Source: Oidiodendron maius Zn
Lineage: Eukaryota > Ascomycota > Leotiomycetes > Myxotrichaceae
Length of the DNA stretch: 64,000 bases
Direction: 5' to 3'
Assembly (NCBI GenBank): GCA_000827325.1
Contig: KN832870.1
Location: forward strand, 6,534,914 to 6,598,913
The translations under genes and the position numbers were made by a program. The notes under the pieces were generated by a model that saw only the letters and a list, made by a program, of their open reading frames with translations, was not told the origin of the DNA and made no database searches. This document shows positions 10,652 to 21,954 of the stretch, one piece after another. Within the stretch, counting starts at the first letter, position 1, and every line of letters starts with the position of its first letter.

Positions 10652-12425
10652 TCATACATGGAGTTTTCTACTTTGTCTCCTCCTCAACCCAGCCCGTGGA
10701 TCCAGCATCAGTGTTGCAGCGATGTGCTCAAGTAGCTTCTGCCGTACTCGAGTGCGGCGGTTCTCAGCTCTTTCCTGTCGGGCAATCCAGTCGTCAATCG
10801 ACATGTTTAGCTCTGAGAGGGCTTCCTCTTGCTTCAGCAACGATTCATGTGAGAACTGTGCGAGGCGTGGTGAATGTAGATACATGCAGATACGATCCTG
10901 GAGATTTCGGCGGCCTGAGGAGAGGTTGCGGAGAGTCTGTCGAAGATATTCACACCTCTCATCGAGACTGTAAAGTTCCTTTAGCATGATTAGCGGTTGG
11001 CTATATGGATGGAAAGATTGGGGCAACGAACCCAAGACAGAATATCGACATCTTTTGACTTGAGAACACCAAATTGTGTTGCTTGTCCCATGGCCTGCCT
11101 CCTCAGTACCTCAATCTCGTCAGTTGACATTGATCTACTCGCAACAGCAGGAGTAGAAGACGGTGGGAGGGCCTCGAACGCCTTACGCTTCTCGCTGACT
11201 GATTTTGTGATGGCTGCTGAATGCAGTCGCTTGGACGGACTGGCGTCGGAATTTTTCTTGTGTCGACCTCGGTCGATGACAGAATTGGCACTTTCTGATG
11301 TTCCACGTCGATGACTGGAGACGTATCCAATGTCCGTTGTCTGAGAGTGTTCCCGAGAATAGGGTGCAGAATTTAGTGTGGCGCTCCAAGACTGTGGGGA
11401 TGTCCGGTGTGAGTGAGTATAGTTTAGTTGTCTTGGCAGCGATTTCGTAAAAAGTATGGAGGTCGCTATAGCACTCGGAACTGTCGTAGGGATTTGTGAT
11501 TGTTTGGTCACTGAGCTTTTGAAGCAAGGAGCAAAATTCAACATCTTTGCACTCTTTTGTGGGACACCTGGACCTGGTAACTCCTCCCCCTTTGACTGGT
11601 TCGCGGCAAGCCGTGGCGACGGAGCCGATGAGATAGGAATCATTAGTGGCGCTGGATTCGTAGGCGGTAATGGTTGAGTTTTTACAGGTAGCTTCAGCGG
11701 CTTGGGTGCACCCCAGCCATCGCCTACTGACCCCTGAGCATTCGTAGCATTCCGGATGGCCATCTGAGTAAATTTGTCAACTGCCGGTTCAGACACATTA
11801 CTGAGAATAGTCTCCCCGAGGCTATGCTGCTGCCAGCTATTGCCGGGCGGTCTGTTTGAGCACCCATGTAGTGGTGGTGGCTGGCCGCGAATAGTGGCTG
11901 ACCCATATTACTTCAGGTCAACTGGACATATAGCCTGATCTTAAGAATTAACTCACGAGAATCCATTTGGATTTCTTGTACAGTGGTCATGGTCTTGATT
12001 TTGCTTGTGCTTGTTTTGCGTCGCCTCATGAGAGGTTGATCTTTACTCTCGAGTCGAAATGCAGCTGCAATATTGTCTCCATCCTTATCAAAATTTCTGT
12101 ATGATTGTCCTAACAACAAACCGCTATCCCAGTCAGGGGTCCTTCGTCCTGTCATCAAGGACACTTTCTCTTTAGGTTGAAGTATATCATATTTGCTTGA
12201 CTTTGTTGGTTGAAACATTCTCCAGTTCTCTTTCTCAATAGATGAATCTTTAGAGGATGGTGTACTTGATTTCTGAATATGGTGAGTAATTGATATCTTG
12301 AGATTGATAATACATACTTCGTCTGGAGAGGTCTTGGAGGAGATTTCTCCAGCTATATAGCTGTGGGGGCCTTGGCCGCTCGAGGAGTCAAATAGGCAAT
12401 TGGCGATATGTGCGATATCTACCAC
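10652..12425 (-). CDS. Uds1-domain protein (up-regulated during septation), short form
   Basis: Minus-strand gene with introns at 12273-12317 (in frame, 45 bases), 11898-11956 (GTGAGT..TCAG, phase 1) and 10979-11031 (phase 0). The joined C-terminal part reads through ELYSLDERCEYLRQTL and RRNLQDRICMYL to AENRRTRVRQKLLEHIA, the coiled Uds1 domain of septation-linked fungal proteins. The N-terminal half is low-complexity (Pro/Ser-rich), as in the family. The true start is not resolved. The frame is open to 12425 without an ATG, and a 5' exon ending near 12450-12600 is likely; an internal ATG lies at 12218. Family members usually continue for hundreds of residues after the domain. Here a TGA follows about 15 residues later, so the gene is probably 3'-truncated. 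Confidence 0.75.
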
Positions 12426-12429
12426 GTCA

Positions 12430-14138
12430 AAATTTCCGTAGCGGGGACCTGTTATATGAATGAAATGATAGCGGTAAATTTGGAGGTGGAATATCTGATC
12501 GAAAGAGCCTGGAGTTGACTGCAGTAGATATAATTGAGTACCGTGCCCGAAAGGGTGTTTGGCAAGGCCTTGCCCGCGTGGACAAGGCCGTCGGACCTGT
12601 AGGCTTTAGCGCTTGAGATAGGTCACACATGCAAAATCAGAGCAGAAACACTCCTCCCATAGTGTATTCAACAAGGATGATAGAGTTTCGACACTCCAGC
12701 AATCTCGCCAAGCCATCCAGGTCACGATATAAACTCTGTGGCGTCTGAAACACAACGAATGGAAGAATGCGGAAGAGGGTGGTTCTGGTGTGCGGCGGTC
12801 TCGAAGGAACCGCTCTGCAGCAGTAGTGAAACCGCTTGAGTGTTGAGTCACCGGCCACACCGCAGAGACTGTGGGAATCTGAGCGCTGATAGGGCCTGGG
12901 CATGTGTCACGCGCAAGCTATGTGGATTTTGGGAGAGATAGTCATTCCCCCTCCTGCCTCACGTTGTCCTGATTATTCTTCCCCGGTCACATCAGCCCGA
13001 CCTCGCCGGTCAAGGGGTCGAGTTAGAATTATGGATTATGGATTATGGATCGGATCAACAACTCAAGGGTATTGTAAAGGGATACTCCCTCAGCTAAACT
13101 CAGCTACGCTATCAGTAAAATATTCTGTAAACTCTTGTAGGAAATTGCCAATAGTCAAAGTAATGGATAGCCAATAATTGAAGTGTATGGAATTGTCAAT
13201 AGTTAGAGAGCAATCTTGACGATGGAGGTACCACTTATATAGTAACCCCTTAGCTAGCAATTTATTATTATTATTCTTCTTCTTCTTCTTTTTCTTTCAT
13301 CAAATTCAAAGACCCTTTTACTCATAGTTCGCGTTTTGATTGCATTTCAACGTGAACTCTTGCATTAGTTACCTTAAGATGAATTAGGAGGTGTACCCTT
13401 TGCAGACGTAATAAGGACACTGTATTAAATTGTATATCGATGCACTACAGCCCTCTAGAATGCGAATTAACCACTCTGCATAGCCTAGATAGCTTGTTGG
13501 ATGCGCCCTTCTTCTTCGGCTAAAGGTGGTGACTGGTCCATCGTCCTGTATACAACATCGACCACGTCCTTTCATGAACCTCCGTTGGCACATTGACACT
13601 GGGAATAGTCACTGGATACTGAACTGAGACAGGCCACCTCCTCAAAGTCAACCACAGGATTGTCACCAAAAGCTTTAGACTGAGCCATGATATCGAAATG
13701 GCACAAATATCCGTACCGGCTGGTTCCTCCAGCGTTGGGCACCACTGCGCGTTCGCATTATCGGGACAGAGATTTTTGCCATGACGGTGATGGACTCGAC
13801 TGCAGCACCGCCGGCACCGGAAGTAGAGCATGGTAAATAATACTAAGTATTCTAGCTTATAATTTGACATCTAGGACCCCCATTTATAAGAGACCCTCCT
13901 AGAGAATGTCAAATTGCTCGCCCTGGCCACATAGGGGTGCTCTTATGCCAGATTATACAATGCTGGAACCTAACAGCAATAGAGAGACAAGGTCATCTGA
14001 CTTTTTCACCACTAAGTCTTCCACTTCACTCGTAGCCATATGTCAAGCGGCAGTTTTTCCTTTTCGTTCCCCGCAATAAAACCCGAATTATCCGATTTTC
14101 GACAATGTACGCAGAAGTGGCCATGGAATTCGAGTACT
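12430..14138. other. intergenic, no supported gene
   Basis: The left 200 bases probably hold the unresolved 5' exon of the Uds1 gene. A pure TTA/TTC microsatellite lies at about 13262-13300. A minus-strand frame at 13520-13870 with several Cys was examined but not accepted. Confidence 0.4.
13262..13300. repeat. microsatellite (TTA)n(TTC)n
   Basis: A run of ATT units passes directly into CTT units, ending in a T-rich tract. It is simple sequence with no gene. Confidence 0.8.
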
Positions 14139-14615
14139 CTAAGAACCTGTGATCGACGTTGAAGGACGAGTTTCGATCCAGTCAGCATAGAGATAGCGCT
14201 CAGCAAACATCCATTCGCCGTCCACCTTTGCGAACTTGTCAATGTAGCGCAGGGATGCAATCATGATCATCCGCTCGCCATTGGCCTGGTACAGGTGGTG
14301 TGCCAGACAGTAACTCTCTCCCGTCGCTGTATCGCCATTAAGTATAACTGTGCTCTGGCCATTGAAGTGCGTCGTTTTGTCATACGACTTCAAATTTTCA
14401 AAGATTGGTGTGAGTGATTCCCGCCCGTGGAGTTCTTGCGAAGGGTTAGTCCCCACACCATCCATGAAAATGACAAATTTTGTGTCTTCAGTGAAGAGGC
14501 TCTTCTGTCCCTCGAGATTTCGAGTATCAGCACAGTGGGCATAGGCATCAAAGAGTTCGCGGATGGCGAGGCGGTCAGCGGCTTGCACTGCAGTAAGACC
14601 AGAGTGCCGGGCCAT
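14139..14615 (-). CDS. SnoaL-like (NTF2-fold) protein
   Basis: Single-exon gene of 158 residues from the ATG at 14615 (MARHSGLTAVQAADRLAIRE). The frame stays open upstream to 14696, but the shorter start fits family length. The opening helix DRLAIRELFDAYAHCADTRN and the following LFTEDTKFVIFMDG are the usual start of a SnoaL_4-like alpha+beta barrel. Members include small polyketide cyclases, dehydratases and uncharacterised proteins; catalytic residues cannot be assigned. A second, less intact SnoaL-like gene lies at 39521. Confidence 0.75.
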   Translation of the reverse strand: MARHSGLTAVQAADRLAIRELFDAYAHCADTRNLEGQKSLFTEDTKFVIFMDGVGTNPSQELHGRESLTPIFENLKSYDKTTHFNGQSTVILNGDTATGESYCLAHHLYQANGERMIMIASLRYIDKFAKVDGEWMFAERYLYADWIETRPSTSITGS

Positions 14616-14699
14616 ATTGAAATTTAAGAGAGATTGGTAGGAGAGATGGATAACCGCTGTCTCGTTCAATATTAACCTCGCGGAGGAGATTTTCAAAAT

Positions 14700-16416
14700 G
14701 ATCGGAAGCGGGAGCGTGCTCTCACGTATTGCTATTCATTTCGGACTTCTTAGTTCTAAGTGTATAAAATTTGGTAGAGTATCATTTTGGTTCGTAAAGA
14801 CACTCCAGCGGATAAGTTCTGGTGCTGACCAGACTAGAACTGAAACGTGCAGGGTCATGGTGCAGGAGTAAGCAAATTGCATCAGGCGCAGACGCTAATG
14901 CAACTGTAAGCAGAGTACACTATCAGCGAATATAGTGTGAATTACACCAAGAACGGTTGGTAAGAGGTAAATCCCCTTAGCTTACAAAGCTGTATTTAAG
15001 AAATTAACACAGTGTACTGCATTGTCTGTCTCCACCTAAGGCATCAATTATTATATAAGTTGCTTGTAAATAGAGGTTAGAAACCAGTTTTGATAGCGAA
15101 GAAGATCAAGGGACTGATATTAAGGATGAGAATGAGGATGATAATCAGGACAAGGAAATTGAGCGAGCGGAGGAAGACTGGGTAGTTGAAGAGACGATAA
15201 TGGCCTTTCGGATATGACATGTAGTGTTATAGAGGTCCTAGAGTCAGAGGTTATACCAGAGGCTATACCAATAGTTGTAAGCTGTCCCTCCTCTTAATAT
15301 CCTCTATCACAAACCACAGGTATAAACTCATCATCGATTGAATTATTATTAAAGAGCGAATCATCCTTAAGAGTGTCTATATCTGGTACAACTAGCTAGA
15401 TCTTAGGAGAGCTGTATACCAGCTGGTGGCTTGAGTAAAGATCCTCTACCCACCTTTTAAAGAGGTCTGCTTTGTTCTTAGGGAGAAGCCAAATTAGGAA
15501 GTGCAGGACAACTTTTAAGGCTATTTCAAGCTCCACCTTCTCAAGTTTGTAGGCTACCATTATAAATATAAAGTTATAATAGAGAAGTCGTTTATCTTCC
15601 CCTAAAAGAGGCTATAGGGTATCAAAGACAAGAAGCCTCCAGCTAGACGCAGTATAGACTAAGGACAGTTAAGAACTTAGTACAGTAGTAGCTAATCAGG
15701 GTTCTACTGCTACAGGACGATTTTATGCCCTTTGAAGAGGAGGATTCGAGTTCAGACGAGTCATTTATATCATTTAGTTCAATTATAGTCTAGGTACTTA
15801 ATAGCATTTGTTATGCAGGACTTAGCATTGATCACCAGTATAAATACAGTGTGGTGTTGATGCTTTTTATCGCGATGGGAATGCTTATGCGACGGGGATG
15901 CTTACGCCGACTAGGAGCGAATGCGACGTAGGAGTGCCCGTAGCGAGCCGACAATTAATCAGGGTGGGGTGAGTGTCAGGGCCGCCACATCTTAACTCCC
16001 GTCGAGCGCAACAGAGCGCAAATTCATCTTCTATCGCCTCCAAGTCCCACAACGGGAAGGGTGAGCAAACCTGCAGGCATATTGCGAACTGGAAAAAGAT
16101 AAATGGGCTGGGTATGGAGACAGGGTTAAAGATCGGGGTACCAATACGTATACGCCCGAAGTATCGTCGCTGACGCAGAGATCACAGCAGAATTACCCGA
16201 AATATGTTAGGGCCTGCAGTGCTGCATGCTCCCATAAGCACTTCATCATGTCCTTCCCGGGGTTCGCTTCCATCACCAGCGACCCGCTTTGCTATGCATT
16301 GGCGGACTAAGGCGAAATTGTTCTTCAGAAATATAAGCTTGCCACCAACTTTTAATATACGTATAATCGTTTTCCGTATACTTTGTCGGATTCTTGATTT
16401 TTTTCAATCCACTAGG
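14700..16416. other. long intergenic stretch with probable repeat debris
   Basis: No intact gene. A short acidic frame near 15090-15200 and further broken frames to 15790 look like degraded element sequence but could not be assigned. The part at 15860-15950 has several GCGAC/GATGC-type motifs. Confidence 0.4.
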
Positions 16417-17220
16417 ATGCATCTTATTCTTACTGGTGCAACTGGCCTTATAGGCTCTGCTGTTCTTCACTACATGATCAACACCTCATCAGTCACAACA
16501 GTCTCGATACTTTCTCGTAGACCTGTCCCTCAGGCTGATGGCCACAAGAAAGTGAAAGTCATTATCCACAAGGACTTCAATGCTTATCCAAGTGAGGTAT
16601 TAGAACGGTTACGAGGAGCGGAGGGTTGTGTCTGGGCACAAGGTATTAGCATTACAAAGGTTAACAACGAGTACGTATATCTCCTTCTTTGGCACACGCA
16701 GAATATTAATCTCTTTGCCTACAATAGAGAATACCAAAAGATAACCCTTGAGTACCCTCTCGCTGCCGCTCGTGCATTCACCACACTTCCAGAGTCCGGC
16801 ATACCTTTCAAATTTGTCTATGTATCAGGAGAAGGCGCGACCACGTCACCAGGACTTTTGACCCCGCATTTTGGACTTATCAAAGGCCGTACAGAAGCTG
16901 CTCTTCTCTCATTATCCAAAGATCCACAGTTCTACAATCTGAGACCATTTTCCTTGAGGCCAGCGGGTATTGATACTACATTCCATCCAGAGATTCATGA
17001 GTGGATACCAAAAAGAAAGGGCATGGAAAAGTTAGTTGATAGCAGATTGCTACCGATATTGAGATATACATGGGGTAGTATGATTAGTCCTACAAAGGAT
17101 TTAGCCAAGGTTTTGACGGAACTGGCAAGTGGCGATGGGGCGCCATTGGAAGGAAAGGGGGTGGAAGGAGAGGGCAGGACAATTAGTAATGTTGGGATGA
17201 GGAGACTAGCAGGGATATAG
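16417..17220 (+). CDS. NAD(P)-binding Rossmann-fold protein (epimerase/NmrA-like)
   Basis: The start MHLILTGATGLIGSAVLHYM carries the GATGxxG dinucleotide-binding motif. A 57-base intron (16671-16727, GTACGT..TAG, phase 2) is likely. Its removal joins NNE to EYQKITLEYPLAAARAF, the expected helix of this family, while reading through it adds 19 odd residues. With the intron removed the protein has 248 residues. The motif KFVYVSGEGATT and FSLRPAGID follow at the usual places of an atypical short-chain reductase. Substrate unknown. The frame is intact. The longer open frame back to 16204 has no family support. Confidence 0.8.
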   Translation: MHLILTGATGLIGSAVLHYMINTSSVTTVSILSRRPVPQADGHKKVKVIIHKDFNAYPSEVLERLRGAEGCVWAQGISITKVNNEYVYLLLWHTQNINLFAYNREYQKITLEYPLAAARAFTTLPESGIPFKFVYVSGEGATTSPGLLTPHFGLIKGRTEAALLSLSKDPQFYNLRPFSLRPAGIDTTFHPEIHEWIPKRKGMEKLVDSRLLPILRYTWGSMISPTKDLAKVLTELASGDGAPLEGKGVEGEGRTISNVGMRRLAGI

Positions 17221-17751
17221 ACATCAATTTAATTTCTGATATGGAAAAGACTATGCTACCTGGAATCCCTCAAGGAGATGCTGATAGTCAAAACGTAGTG
17301 GGATATATACGGCTGAGTCTATCTGGATTCAAAACTGTAGTGCTAGTTCTAGGATAATGGTTCACAGGGCCACCGATTCTTTAATATATCTATGACTGAG
17401 GCTAATAACATATTTGAACTCTTTAAATGAATCCCTAGATGGTATAACAGCGTGGTATGATTTTCTCAACGTTATTTACGAAATAGCTAATAATATAACC
17501 TTTCATATGCATTTGCCAGAAACGTGAATGCACATGCGCAAACCAAGACTCGTTCGTCCTTACTAGGACTAGCATCAGGGAGCCGGACTGGGAATGCATG
17601 GGTTCGATATTTTTTGAGGGCTTGCGTCGCGCTGTGCATGCTTACGAGAGCACGACCCCAATCTTATACGCCACCCAGGGATGATCTCGTGAGCAACTTT
17701 CTACATTTCATCTGCCCGCCTAAGACCCCCTTTAGCCCAGATACCACAAAC
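17221..17751. other. intergenic, promoter of the bZIP gene
   Basis: No gene. The open frame from 17524 into the bZIP start is probably leader sequence. Confidence 0.4.
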
Positions 17752-18844
17752 ATGTCCACAGAAACGAGGCCCAGCCGGCAGATCTCCGATAGGCGACGGA
17801 TGCAAAATAAGCAGGCACAGAAGAACTATCGTAAGCAAATCAAATGACGGATGTTCGGTCTCGCGAAGCTAATCCCATGTCCCATTAGGAGAGCGTCAAC
17901 GAAGGAACTTAGAGTCTCTCACAGAGATAGCAGAGGCGAGACATGGTTTATTTGGTGCAGGCGAGCTTAGATCTTTCCCCGTTACAGGACTGTGGCCTTT
18001 GATCCACAGCAATGCTCAAAATCATGACGCATTGGGTCAGCTACTTCAGCAAGTGGGTGTAGTCGTTGACGAAAGGATGAAACGTCAAATCATCGAAAAA
18101 AAGATCGACGTACAAAGCATTTTGAGAGCAGGGCTGCAAGCCCTTCTACAAGACGATTTGGTAGATGTTGTCATGCATGACTCTACCTCTCACGGCGCTG
18201 GACACGAGTGCGTAGCTAGTAGCACGCAGCTTCGTACGGATAAAATATTGGCAGTGCAAAACAGCAACAAGGCATACGTGGCACCCCTGCCCGATATCCA
18301 CAGAAATAACATCCGCATCAAGCAACTACTATTCGTTGCAGCTTGTGTAGCGAATGCGTCATTACTAGGGCTCCCTATAGAGGGTTTGGACTGTGATAGT
18401 GCCGAGTCACCTTTCTTCCGCAACTGTATTTCGGAATCGGCCGCTAAGGACTCGTGCCTCAATGATTTCTTGCATTTGAATACATACTTACGACCCTCTG
18501 CCACGCAACTCACGATATGTCACCATCCATATATCGATGTGCTTCCCTTCCCCACTTTCCGAGAGCGCCTTATCAGGCTTGCCTGCTCTGATCAGCCGAT
18601 TATAAATGAAGATGAGTTGTGCAACGACCTTGAAAATGATGGCCTAATTTGCTGGGGGTCAAGCCTTGGTGGTGGGAGTTCGGCAGTGGGTTCAGGCGCA
18701 CCCTGGGATATACGGAGCTGGGAGGCACAGGATTGGTTTGTGAAGAAGTGGTGGATCTTGATTGGAGGTGTGGACGGGGAAATATTCAAACAGACGCAAT
18801 GGTGGCGCGAGATGAGGGGCGAGAAGGCTTGCTATCCGTGGTAG
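17752..18844 (+). CDS. bZIP transcription factor with DUF3425 domain
   Basis: Two exons (17752-17830, 17889-18844) with a 58-base intron (GTAAGC..TAG) that splits the basic region. Joining gives RMQNKQAQKNYRERQRRNLE, the N-x7-R/Y basic motif of fungal bZIP proteins, followed by a short leucine-poor zipper. The C-terminal half is DUF3425: the region PWDIRSWEAQDWFVKKWWIL and WWREMRGEKACYPW at the end are its hallmarks. Total 344 residues, intact. Such factors are nuclear and often control stress response or secondary metabolism. Its targets cannot be told. The intron inside the basic region is a common feature of this family. Confidence 0.85.
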
Positions 18845-20213
18845 TAGATCCTCAAGTGATAGAGAGCGAGTTACGATCAGGACTACGGAAGGCTGGACAT
18901 ATTTTGAAGGGTGATTGAAGCAGCGGGTGACAAGAATTGATCCCCAACCGGACTATCTGGAACCTGTTCTGGACAAGACGTGGCGCGACTGTCACCAGAG
19001 AGTACTACTAAGGGATAACTAATGGCTTGCCTGGTGACGCAACACAAACATGCGACATCGTTATTACTTTCGCATCTGATACATCCAATAACCTACACTT
19101 GACATGAATTGAGATGCAGGTTGGAGAAGCCAATGCTTACAAAGGGCGTGCTGCCCTGATGCAGAAAATAAAGAACTGAAATAGGAAGATTCTAGAGGAG
19201 GGTTGCTGAGATGCTGAGACTGAGAAGATATAACCCGGCATTACCGAGAAAATCTCGCGGTGGTGTTTATCGAAGCACCGCGACTCAAAGATTAGTTAGG
19301 CCAAGTTAATACCGGAGTAGAACCGGTCCCCTGAAGTGCTCATACCCAATAGAGTGAGTGAGAGGATACAGACTCAATCCTGAAGCGAGAAAGGCTAGTC
19401 TGGCATGGTGTCTTGACATCGCCCCGAAACAAGTGAAAGGGAGAACTTACTAATGGCAGGTGGCTGCTTTAGTGATGTGACTCTGCTAGGCGATGTGCAA
19501 CAATAACTTAATTAAAGCGAAGATTGCGAGCTTTTCTACATCCGACCCCCCTGCATGAGTGCACATGACCCGATTCTATGAGAAAGCGAGTTTAAGGTCC
19601 GGTCCACCTGAGCTCAGGTGGGCAACTAAATTAACGTGAATAAGAAAATATCACGGGAATTGGCGTATTTCAGGAGGAAGTCCACCCGACGTTTTACTGG
19701 AAACGTTTTGTAAACCGTCACCTTCTAAGAGTCAAAACGGTTTAAAAACATTTGAAAATAGTATAAGTTACAAATATTCTTTAATTAACCGGAAACTAAC
19801 GCATTAATTTCTACAACGCGTTTTAAATTAATTTTAAAGTATATTTATTTCAATGCTGTTTTAACATACATTTATATTATATATGCCCTTTGTTTTGCAA
19901 CAAGTACTCTCTTTGAAGCACTTTTATCTATTGGATATTTGTTTTTCTTAGCTCTGTAAAGCAATCTTTAAAAATGGTGGCTCTAATGGAATTATTTTTG
20001 TAATTATAGATAGAATAAATATACTAATAGTTAAGCTAACTTATATCTATAGTATCCTATTAATAAAGTTATAATACCTCTGAATATAAAACTACAATTA
20101 TCCAATTGCAAAACATTATCCTTCTATCCCTGCCGCTCCTTCTATAAATCCCTTATTACTCTCCTTTAGTAAGGTAAGCGAAGTACTAAGGTAAGCGAAG
20201 TACTCGATACCTT
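18845..20213. other. intergenic, AT-rich in the right half
   Basis: No gene. From about 19700 to 20130 it is strongly AT-rich with many TTTAAA words, like a mutated repeat. The 15-base unit GGTAAGCGAAGTACT is directly repeated near 20170-20205. Confidence 0.5.
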
Positions 20214-20520
20214 TCAACGCAGCGTTCTTTCTATGTTATGCGGAAGCAGATTCAAGGGAAGCGGGTAGGTAAGTTGCCAGTTTTCTGTTAGTAGAGCAAG
20301 ACTCCTTGAAATACAGTGAGCAATCGCTATTTGTTTCTTGGAGGGTGGCCAAGACTCGAGGTCCATTGACTTGTACGTGATGTAGCGGCCAGTTTTACGG
20401 ATGCGGAGGGTTAAAGCAACGTCAATATCGCAGAATTTTGCCATTTCGTGCGCCTTCTTCAACAAGGTCTCTTTTCTTCTGCCTAGCCTCTCGCTCGTTC
20501 TTTTTGTTTTTGGTGGCCAT
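20214..20520 (-). pseudogene. MADS-box-like remnant
   Basis: The frame gives LLKKAHEMAKFCDIDVAL and LRIRKTGRYITYKSMDLESW, a short fungal MADS/SRF-like DNA-binding segment. The natural ATG appears to be at 20520 (MATKNKKNERE), one base out of frame with the rest. The shift lies at about 20465-20475 (an extra C). No intron signal repairs it. The protein would be short even if whole (about 100 residues), as in known small MADS-like fungal proteins. Either a pseudogene or a sequence error. Confidence 0.6.
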
Positions 20521-21286
20521 TGTGGGCTTGAAAGAATGGTGATGCACCGGATACGAAGCAGACCTTCTTATCCTGAAATTTACTGCAGTCTGCAGCATAA
20601 CATGGCGTCGAGAGTTTTCATCTTGATATTAGAAACAGAGATTCAAGAATATTTTCCATGTCCAACTCCATTTCTCGCTGGCACTGACCGGTTCATTCAG
20701 GTTCCTTTTTTTATCTTTTTGCTTTCTATATTTCTTGTAACTTGTTCCAATGTGTGAAATACGAAACTAGAATACGTTTCCTACTCGTCCATCTTGCTTA
20801 GAATATTGTCGATACTCGCGCGGCTCCGAAAAGGCCAATGAGAGCTCCGTGTGACGGCATCTCTATATTTAGGTTTCATATTGAGGGTAAAATTACTGAG
20901 GGTAAAACTACTGTACCGAGGTTCTCGAAACTTTGCTGCTGGTAATGTTACCCCTCGTGACTGTACTCCTCGTGGCTGATCTAATAGTAGCATTTCCCTC
21001 CTCCCTACTCTCGGGCCGTTGATGCGTGACCTATCGAGGCAACCCCTTCGCAAAAGGGAATTTACTTACAGACTCGTGGTGTGGTGCGGTGACAGAGCAA
21101 AGGGCCAGGTATCATTCAGAGCTCGTAGATCTTCAGAGGACACTTAATGGCGATGGGAGGGGCAGGTGCGAGCTAAGGTTCGATATTTCCGAGCTGAGAA
21201 GTGTGATTCTAGGATCAGTTTGCTGTTCCTATATTCCAATTATAGGTTCCGAGCAGGATTAGAAACGTCCCGTCGGGTGAGAATTG
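20521..21286. other. intergenic, no gene seen
   Basis: The direct repeat GAGGGTAAAA(C/T)TACTG at 20883-20910 is the only structure noticed. Confidence 0.35.
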
Positions 21287-21655
21287 TTACTCGCCTGCCT
21301 GCTCTCCCGACCTCTTCAAATTTTTCAAGCACTGTTGCAAGGGCTTTCGCAAGAGGGCCTGATATGCCTTGACTCTTCGGATGCCGAATTTGATACACAT
21401 CTGAAATAGCTCGGCCTCGGTAGTACTCCTGGCAGACTCGGTCTGACACACAGAAATGCTTTGGAGACTGCATAGGACTCTGTCAAGGAAGCCAGTCGTA
21501 CGCGTGGAGACTCCGTTGTTGGAAGCCACCCAGAATATAGCTCCAGACGGCTGTGCCTCGAGTGCTATAGCAGTGACGGTGTCTCCGCCCTTGATATTGT
21601 CACAGACGTAGGCAAGCTGGTCTAAGAAAGCCCGCCTCAACTCGCGCAACTGCAT
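21287..21655 (-). CDS. conserved fungal protein of unknown function
   Basis: 122 residues from the ATG at 21655. The segment RELRRAFLDQLAYVCDNIKG followed by GDTVTAIALE resembles the start of a fungal protein family I know only by sequence pattern, not by function. The frame continues upstream without an ATG and an ATG at 21722 is out of frame, so an unresolved 5' exon is possible. The C-terminus is Leu/Lys-rich. No membrane segment or signal peptide. Confidence 0.5.
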   Translation of the reverse strand: MQLRELRRAFLDQLAYVCDNIKGGDTVTAIALEAQPSGAIFWVASNNGVSTRTTGFLDRVLCSLQSISVCQTESARSTTEAELFQMCIKFGIRRVKAYQALLRKPLQQCLKNLKRSGEQAGE

Positions 21656-21954
21656 GTCGGAAGGGTCTCTGATTTCTGGAGAGCGAGGCGTTCTCTGCTC
21701 ACCGTTTCGGTCAAGGACATGTTGCCGGACTTCCTCTTATACTGGCTGGAACCGCTGGCCCCTCGTCTAAAGCCTCGTAGTTCTACGACCTTTTGGTTGC
21801 AGAACCTCGTAGTTGCTATTCAAGACTGTCTGCCGTATTCTCAATGTATGGCAGGAAAAGTAAAAAGCTCGATTCTGTACCGCTTCTTTACATGTTCTTT
21901 TCAGCCTACACTTAAAATGGTGCTCGCCACCGAGAAACCCCCCTTTCCACCACT

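Noticed and set aside
12606-12903. Two overlapping minus-strand ORFs upstream of the Uds1 gene
   Set aside because: No family match; more likely leader sequence or an unresolved 5' exon.
13520-13870. Cys-containing minus-strand ORF (RCRRCCSRVHHRHGKNLCPD..)
   Set aside because: Coding-like phrases appear in more than one frame and no start, zinc motif or homology could be fixed.
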